Shown: positions 59,605 through 64,000 of the stretch, one piece after another
Numbering within the stretch: the first letter of the stretch is position 1
Layout: each line of letters opens with the position of its first letter
Source: Anthracocystis setariae
Taxonomy: Eukaryota > Basidiomycota > Ustilaginomycetes > Ustilaginales > Ustilaginaceae
Assembly: GCA_928724745.1 (NCBI GenBank)
Contig: CAKMXJ010000039.1
Location: 496,001-560,000 of the forward strand
Reading direction: 5' to 3'
DNA length: 64,000 bases
Notes under the pieces: model-generated
What the model was told of the DNA's origin: nothing
Database searches by the model: none
What the model saw: only the letters and a program-made list of their open reading frames with translations
Translations under genes and position numbers: made by a program

Positions 59605-61845
59605 ATGCTACCACCACACCGCAAAACGCCCGACACTCTGATCATGCCGGAGGACGTCGAGGACTGCAACACTGCTTCCACCGAGTCGCCACAAGCATGG
59701 GATCCTCGCACATCCTCTCCATCCAGGCTCTACCAGCCTGGCGTCGAAGCATCCGCCCACTTTGACTTGGTCATCATCGGCGCTGGCCCTGCTGCCCTCG
59801 CTGTCATCTCTCGCATCCTCGAGTCTCGTCCAGCAGCTCTCTACACCGAAGACGAGCATCGTCACCTTCACTTCACCCACCGAAAGCGTGCCACATCTAT
59901 CATCCCTTCTCGAGTCCATAAGTCTCCGTCTTCGCTGACGAACAAGGAGCTCGAAGCCCAAACTAGGCAAGGCCGAAAGCGAAGGTTTAGGGCACTCTGG
60001 AATACGATTCAAGACAACGAATGTCCGTGTGATGGTAGGATCAAGATCTTAGTCATCGATAAGCTCGGGGAGGGGTTCATGGGACTATGGCGAAGGAATT
60101 TTACAGCGTTGGGCATCAGCCATTTGAGGTCGCCCATGTTTTTCCATCCTGATGCAAGTGACTTTGACGCCCTCATCGCCTTCGCTAATCAGCGCGGAAG
60201 AGCTGGAGAGGGCACACCCGAGCAAGTCGTCGACCTGATCGAGCAACGTATTGCTGCAGGGAAAGCTGCAACTACCACTCGAGGCAGAAGCTTAAGGAGA
60301 CGTCCCAAGACGACAAAGACCTCCACGAAAAAGAGTGTCGAAGAGCTAGAGGCGGCGCAGAGACGTGTTTCGCACGATTCGGGCCTCCCCGACCTGATCG
60401 AGATCCTCGGCGTCGTTGGCAAGGAGAAGTCGAAACACAAACGTAAGCAGCATTCGATCGCTACGTCTACTAGCAAAGTGCATGTCAACGAGCGTGATCG
60501 TCGAGATTACTTCACGCCAAGCTCGACGCTCTTTGATGAATTTACCCGCGCGCTGGAGCGAAAATATCGCATACAGCCGTGCGAGGATTGTTGTTGCAAC
60601 ACCTGGCCGAAAGCATCGCAACACTTCGAAGAACAAGAAGTCGCCACTCCCCCGAATGCTTCCAGTGGATTGCCGGGAGTCGAGATCCATGCGTTGGAAG
60701 AGAATCCGCTGACAACACTGCGAGGTCGCGTTACGGATCTAGCGTGGTTCGACGGAGCGAAGCGGACGATCCAGGACGACTTTGGAAACCATCATCCTGG
60801 CTTTTTGCTCTCTCTCGATGACGGTCCAGGGGCTGACAAAGACGTTGTGATCTCTTGCAAAGCTGTTGTAAGTGCGGTTGGATTTGGTGGAATACCCATG
60901 ATCCCTGCCTACGTGCCGCGCTCATCCTCATCGTCGCCTCCACCATGTGGACCGGGCTGGATGCACTCCTCCTGTCTCGTCTCGTCTCCCTTCCCCACCC
61001 CTCCCGCCGTCGCCCGACCACGGACGATGGTCGTTGTCGGTGGCGGTCTCACTTCGGCCCAGATCGTCGTGCGAGCGCTCGAACACGGATTCGACAAAGT
61101 CATCCTCCTCCTGCGCGGCCATCTCAAGACGAAACCATTCGATGTCGACCTCGGCTGGGTGGGTCGATATAGCAACTACTTGAAAATGCAATTCTGGCAA
61201 AACGGTGATGCTCAACAACGACTCGACACGCTTCGAAGCGCTAGGAACGGCGGTAGCGTCACACCGACCTATGCCAAGATCCTTGCTCGACTGCAAGCGT
61301 TGGGCAAGTTGGAGATCAAATCGCACACTGTCATTAAGCGTGCAGAGTATACCCCTTGCTTGAACTGGGTCGAAATTGAACAGCTCACCACCGAATCTCA
61401 CGGTCATGAACCATGGACGCTGCATCTACGCTCGCATCACGCAACAGAACTAATTCTTCAGTGCGACTTCCTCCTCCTCGCTACTGGCTCACTCACGTCG
61501 TTCACCTCGCTGCCGTTCCTAACCACTTTGCACCAAACGCACCCAACGCGTCTCGTCGGCGGTCTTCCGCTCCTCACAGCCGACCTGCAATACAGTCGCG
61601 ATATACCGCTCTTCATCACAGGCGCCTATGCTAGCCTTCAAATCGGCCCTGCCGCTGGAAACTTAGGCGGAATGAGAGACTCCGCCGATCGCATCGCCAA
61701 CCGTCTCCTCGAACTCCTAACCCCCCAACCACCACCACCACCACCACCAACCCCACGCCAAAATACCACCACCCACCAAGACCCAACTACTCCTTCTTCC
61801 ACATTCACTCACTTCAACTTTGACCTACTCTCGCTCGAAGCCTAG
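59605..61845 (+). CDS. FAD/NAD(P)-dependent oxidoreductase, monooxygenase-like, unknown substrate
   Basis: About 746 aa from ATG 59,605 (733 aa if ATG 59,644, MPEDVEDCN, is used). First Rossmann motif DLVIIGAGPAALAVISRIL near residue 57. Then ILVIDKLGEGFMGLWRRNFTALGISHLRSPMFFHPD, a flavoprotein monooxygenase-like active-site stretch, is split by a basic insertion (HRKRATSIIPSRVHK...). A second dinucleotide-binding motif MVVVGGGLTSAQIVVRAL is near 476 and an ATGS motif (FLLLATGSLTSF) near 626. The tail carries a Pro run (seven consecutive) and is disordered. The order resembles N-hydroxylating or Baeyer-Villiger-type flavoproteins, but I cannot name the family. A stretch CEDCCCNTWPK (about residue 330) with clustered cysteines is unusual. 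Single exon. Divergent from the DUR3-like gene. Confidence 0.78.
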   Translation: MLPPHRKTPDTLIMPEDVEDCNTASTESPQAWDPRTSSPSRLYQPGVEASAHFDLVIIGAGPAALAVISRILESRPAALYTEDEHRHLHFTHRKRATSIIPSRVHKSPSSLTNKELEAQTRQGRKRRFRALWNTIQDNECPCDGRIKILVIDKLGEGFMGLWRRNFTALGISHLRSPMFFHPDASDFDALIAFANQRGRAGEGTPEQVVDLIEQRIAAGKAATTTRGRSLRRRPKTTKTSTKKSVEELEAAQRRVSHDSGLPDLIEILGVVGKEKSKHKRKQHSIATSTSKVHVNERDRRDYFTPSSTLFDEFTRALERKYRIQPCEDCCCNTWPKASQHFEEQEVATPPNASSGLPGVEIHALEENPLTTLRGRVTDLAWFDGAKRTIQDDFGNHHPGFLLSLDDGPGADKDVVISCKAVVSAVGFGGIPMIPAYVPRSSSSSPPPCGPGWMHSSCLVSSPFPTPPAVARPRTMVVVGGGLTSAQIVVRALEHGFDKVILLLRGHLKTKPFDVDLGWVGRYSNYLKMQFWQNGDAQQRLDTLRSARNGGSVTPTYAKILARLQALGKLEIKSHTVIKRAEYTPCLNWVEIEQLTTESHGHEPWTLHLRSHHATELILQCDFLLLATGSLTSFTSLPFLTTLHQTHPTRLVGGLPLLTADLQYSRDIPLFITGAYASLQIGPAAGNLGGMRDSADRIANRLLELLTPQPPPPPPPTPRQNTTTHQDPTTPSSTFTHFNFDLLSLEA

Positions 61846-61962
61846 ACTCGCAATCTCATAGCAGCCTTGATAAAGCACACCTTTGTGACCGACAAGACGA
61901 ATTCTTGAGATCGTTGCGGGTTTTGTATTGGCAAGTTGGCTAAGTAACCTCGGCATATTGTG

Positions 61963-64000
61963 TCAAACCAAACAAAGTGCTTCTCCTCTCAGACTCGTAA
62001 CCAGGAGATGTACGAGCGGGTCGTTGAAAGGCCGATAGCTACATTCGCCATCCTCGCCGAGTTCGATCTCAGCGAGCTTCTGCCTCGCCTCGCCAGCTCG
62101 ATCGAGATGCACGTACAACACCACGTAGGAAGCCTTCCTCTCCGACCCGGTATGCGTATCGTACTGTAAGATTGGGCATGGATATAAGACGTCCTCTTCG
62201 GCGTCAAGGCGGTAGGAGTCACCCAGTCCTGCACGAGAAAGACCTGGTTGAAGCATGGCTTCTAAAGCCTGCAGAAAGCGCCGTGCTGTGGATTGCATCC
62301 AGACTAGCACGATACGCCTGTCTATGGTGAACGATTGTCGGACGGGAGCATCAGCTGCAGGGTTTGGCGTGACAAAGCGCCCAAAAGTCGCACGGGATGA
62401 CAGCGATGGTTCCGAGAACGGGATGATGATCTTGACAACTTCTTTGCGACGACTCTGCATCCGCTTGCAAAAGGCCTCGGCGTTGAAAGGGTCTATCTGT
62501 GCCACGATGCGGGAATTTGCAGAGGTCAAGCGATATCCAGCATACAAGACTTTGTGGTCAAAGGGCACAAGGTCCCCTCCATCGGTCTGGCTAGATTCTT
62601 CAACTGTACCGAACGAGCTATGGACGAAGTCTTGCAATTCCGCGATAGGCGTCTTGAGCATCTGAGCAGGTGTGAGACCGAGCTGTCGACTGACTGTGCC
62701 ACTCGAGGGTGGCTTGCCGTTCGCTTGAAGCGTCTGCATTGCTATCGCTTTAGAGGGAACGGAATAGCATGTCTTGAATCGTGTTGTGCTGAAATCCGCA
62801 TGGACTCTTGTCCAACGCTCGACTTTATCGGTCAGGATTGACCTAGCTGCCTGCTGCGCTTGTACATGTGTCAAGTAGCTGTGGTCAAAGTCGACCATCA
62901 CTTGCTGTTGGTCGTCAAACGCCGGCAATGGGGTCCTTTTTGCTGAATGGATAGTCTCCTCGGACGGCCGGACGGCAGCATTTTCGGTCGTTTGCACTTG
63001 GTCGATCTTGCGCATGGCGGTTTGTGACAGCACTTCGAAGAGGCCGACGCTCGAATCTCCTTCGCTAGCGTGATCCTCCTGGCTTTGGTTCGTCGCTATC
63101 GACAAATCCGTCGAGCGTGTCTTGGGTGGAAGTAGCGCAGGTTTGGCTGAAAGCATTTGGTCGAGATTTGTACGCGGGACATCATCCGCAGTGTGGTTGT
63201 TCGATGCGGAAGCTTCGAGCTCATCGCGCATTGTATTCGATAGACGCGATGGCGGAAGCGTAGGAAAGTAGCTGATCTCGGACTCGTCTGCTGCGTCGTC
63301 TGCATGCTCGTCGGCGTCAGGCTGGGAGTTGAGCTGATGCTCCGCATCGTTGAAAGGTTGATCCGCTAAAGCTGGGACTGCAGGGATTCCGAGACGCACA
63401 CGTTGCATCTTCGGCTTATGACGCTGAGCCTTGGTTGCCTTTTTCTGTGCAAGATGGATTCCATCCCTTGCGTTCTGCTCAGCCGCGGCTTCTGGTGGAA
63501 GTGGCATTGCATTCTCGTTGATAGCCACATCAGCTAGGCGCGACTGTGCTCTTGTCCTCGATCCACTGAGAATGATTTGTTTGCGTGGAAGGGTTTCTAC
63601 GACCTTGGAAGCGAGTGGAGAAGCAACGTCGGGTGATCGCATACGAGAGCGACCATTGCCACGATCGGGATGTCCGTTCACTTGACCTCCAAAAGTGCAG
63701 ATGGGCGAGCTGGTATCGTTCGGATTGAGGTCGGGTTTACGATGAAGCAATTTGCGGCGTGAATCTGCCGAAACAGCACTGACCATGCGAGCGGATGGAT
63801 GCGGAGCTGCCGGATGTGTTATGAAGGCGGGAAATGTGCTCGAGGTTGGTGAAGTCGGCGAGGAGGATCGCAACTGGAGAGCATTCTGTCTTCTCTCGAC
63901 CGTAATCTTTCTCTTTCTTGCTGCTTTGGGAGAGGAAGGTGCCGAGTCGGTATATGACACCGCCCGTGTGAGACGATGCACATCTTGATGGTGATACGGC
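61963..64000 (-). CDS. Unrecognised protein, 5' end outside the window
   Basis: A minus-strand frame of at least 678 codons, open to the right edge; the first in-frame ATG seen is well inside, so the true start is probably beyond 64,000. The N-terminal two thirds is disordered (Ser/Arg/Asp-rich, with KRKITVERRQ and poly-acidic patches). The C-terminal third looks folded: LGLTPAQMLKTPIAELQDFVHSSF, then KVLYAGYRLTSANSRIVAQIDPFNAEAFCKRMQ, then a hydrophobic stretch YVVLYVHLDRAGEARQKLAEIELG, ending LVTSLRGEALCLV. No membrane helix or catalytic motif was recognised. Size, composition bias and a conserved-looking tail suggest a nuclear or regulatory protein, but no function is claimed. Ends 117 bp from the convergent FAD gene. 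Confidence 0.7.
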   Translation of the reverse strand, partial: PYHHQDVHRLTRAVSYTDSAPSSPKAARKRKITVERRQNALQLRSSSPTSPTSSTFPAFITHPAAPHPSARMVSAVSADSRRKLLHRKPDLNPNDTSSPICTFGGQVNGHPDRGNGRSRMRSPDVASPLASKVVETLPRKQIILSGSRTRAQSRLADVAINENAMPLPPEAAAEQNARDGIHLAQKKATKAQRHKPKMQRVRLGIPAVPALADQPFNDAEHQLNSQPDADEHADDAADESEISYFPTLPPSRLSNTMRDELEASASNNHTADDVPRTNLDQMLSAKPALLPPKTRSTDLSIATNQSQEDHASEGDSSVGLFEVLSQTAMRKIDQVQTTENAAVRPSEETIHSAKRTPLPAFDDQQQVMVDFDHSYLTHVQAQQAARSILTDKVERWTRVHADFSTTRFKTCYSVPSKAIAMQTLQANGKPPSSGTVSRQLGLTPAQMLKTPIAELQDFVHSSFGTVEESSQTDGGDLVPFDHKVLYAGYRLTSANSRIVAQIDPFNAEAFCKRMQSRRKEVVKIIIPFSEPSLSSRATFGRFVTPNPAADAPVRQSFTIDRRIVLVWMQSTARRFLQALEAMLQPGLSRAGLGDSYRLDAEEDVLYPCPILQYDTHTGSERKASYVVLYVHLDRAGEARQKLAEIELGEDGECSYRPFNDPLVHLLVTSLRGEALCLV

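Overview
The window looks like nuclear DNA of a basidiomycete smut fungus (Ustilaginaceae: Ustilago, Sporisorium, Pseudozyma or a relative). This is inferred from long, mostly intron-poor, GC-rich reading frames; short introns with GTAAGT donors, CTRAC-like branch sites and YAG acceptors; pyrimidine-rich 5' leaders; and the gene set (DSC, TRAP-alpha, Miro, an NRPS-like reductase, an intron-split DUR3). The species was not determined. No rRNA, convincing tRNA, transposon or CRISPR was seen. Everything was read by eye; gene names rest on remembered family motifs, and intron borders on splice signals plus frame continuity.

Layout, left to right. 0-7 kb (minus strand): DSC3-like subunit of the Golgi DSC ubiquitin ligase, a secreted protein, and a 917-residue JJJ1-type J protein that carries a complete ChaC gamma-glutamylcyclotransferase domain. 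7-18 kb: spliceosomal LUC7 and DIB1, an IES4-like INO80 subunit, an HBN1-like nitroreductase, COX12 (minus, 792-nt second intron), PRP18 and PEX10. 18.9-20.7 kb: a secretory-pathway single-pass protein with a cytoplasmic SH3 domain. 20.7-25.5 kb: a gene-poor gap. 25.5-38.3 kb: UBP15/USP7, GEM1/Miro and PBP1/ataxin-2. 38.4-43.3 kb (minus): an NRPS-like adenylate-forming reductase and TRAP-alpha. 45.5-51.5 kb: alanine-glyoxylate aminotransferase, a HAD type II hydrolase (minus) and a MAG2/RNF10-like RING protein. 53.5-64 kb: a GT32 glycosyltransferase, a DUR3-like urea/polyamine symporter (minus), a FAD-dependent oxidoreductase, and an unrecognised protein (minus) running off the right edge.

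Most of the window is housekeeping. Loose themes are ubiquitin signalling (DSC3, PEX10, UBP15, the RING protein), pre-mRNA splicing (LUC7, DIB1, PRP18) and mitochondrial or ER function (COX12, GEM1, TRAP-alpha); there is no sign of operon-like coupling. The most unusual object is the JJJ1-ChaC protein, in which a glutathione-degrading enzyme domain sits between the two C2H2 zinc fingers of a ribosome-biogenesis co-chaperone in one uninterrupted frame. Other points of interest are the stand-alone adenylating reductase, the transmembrane SH3 protein, a possible dual-targeted aminotransferase, a 31-bp duplication across a stop codon, and a recurrent intergenic CAGTA repeat.
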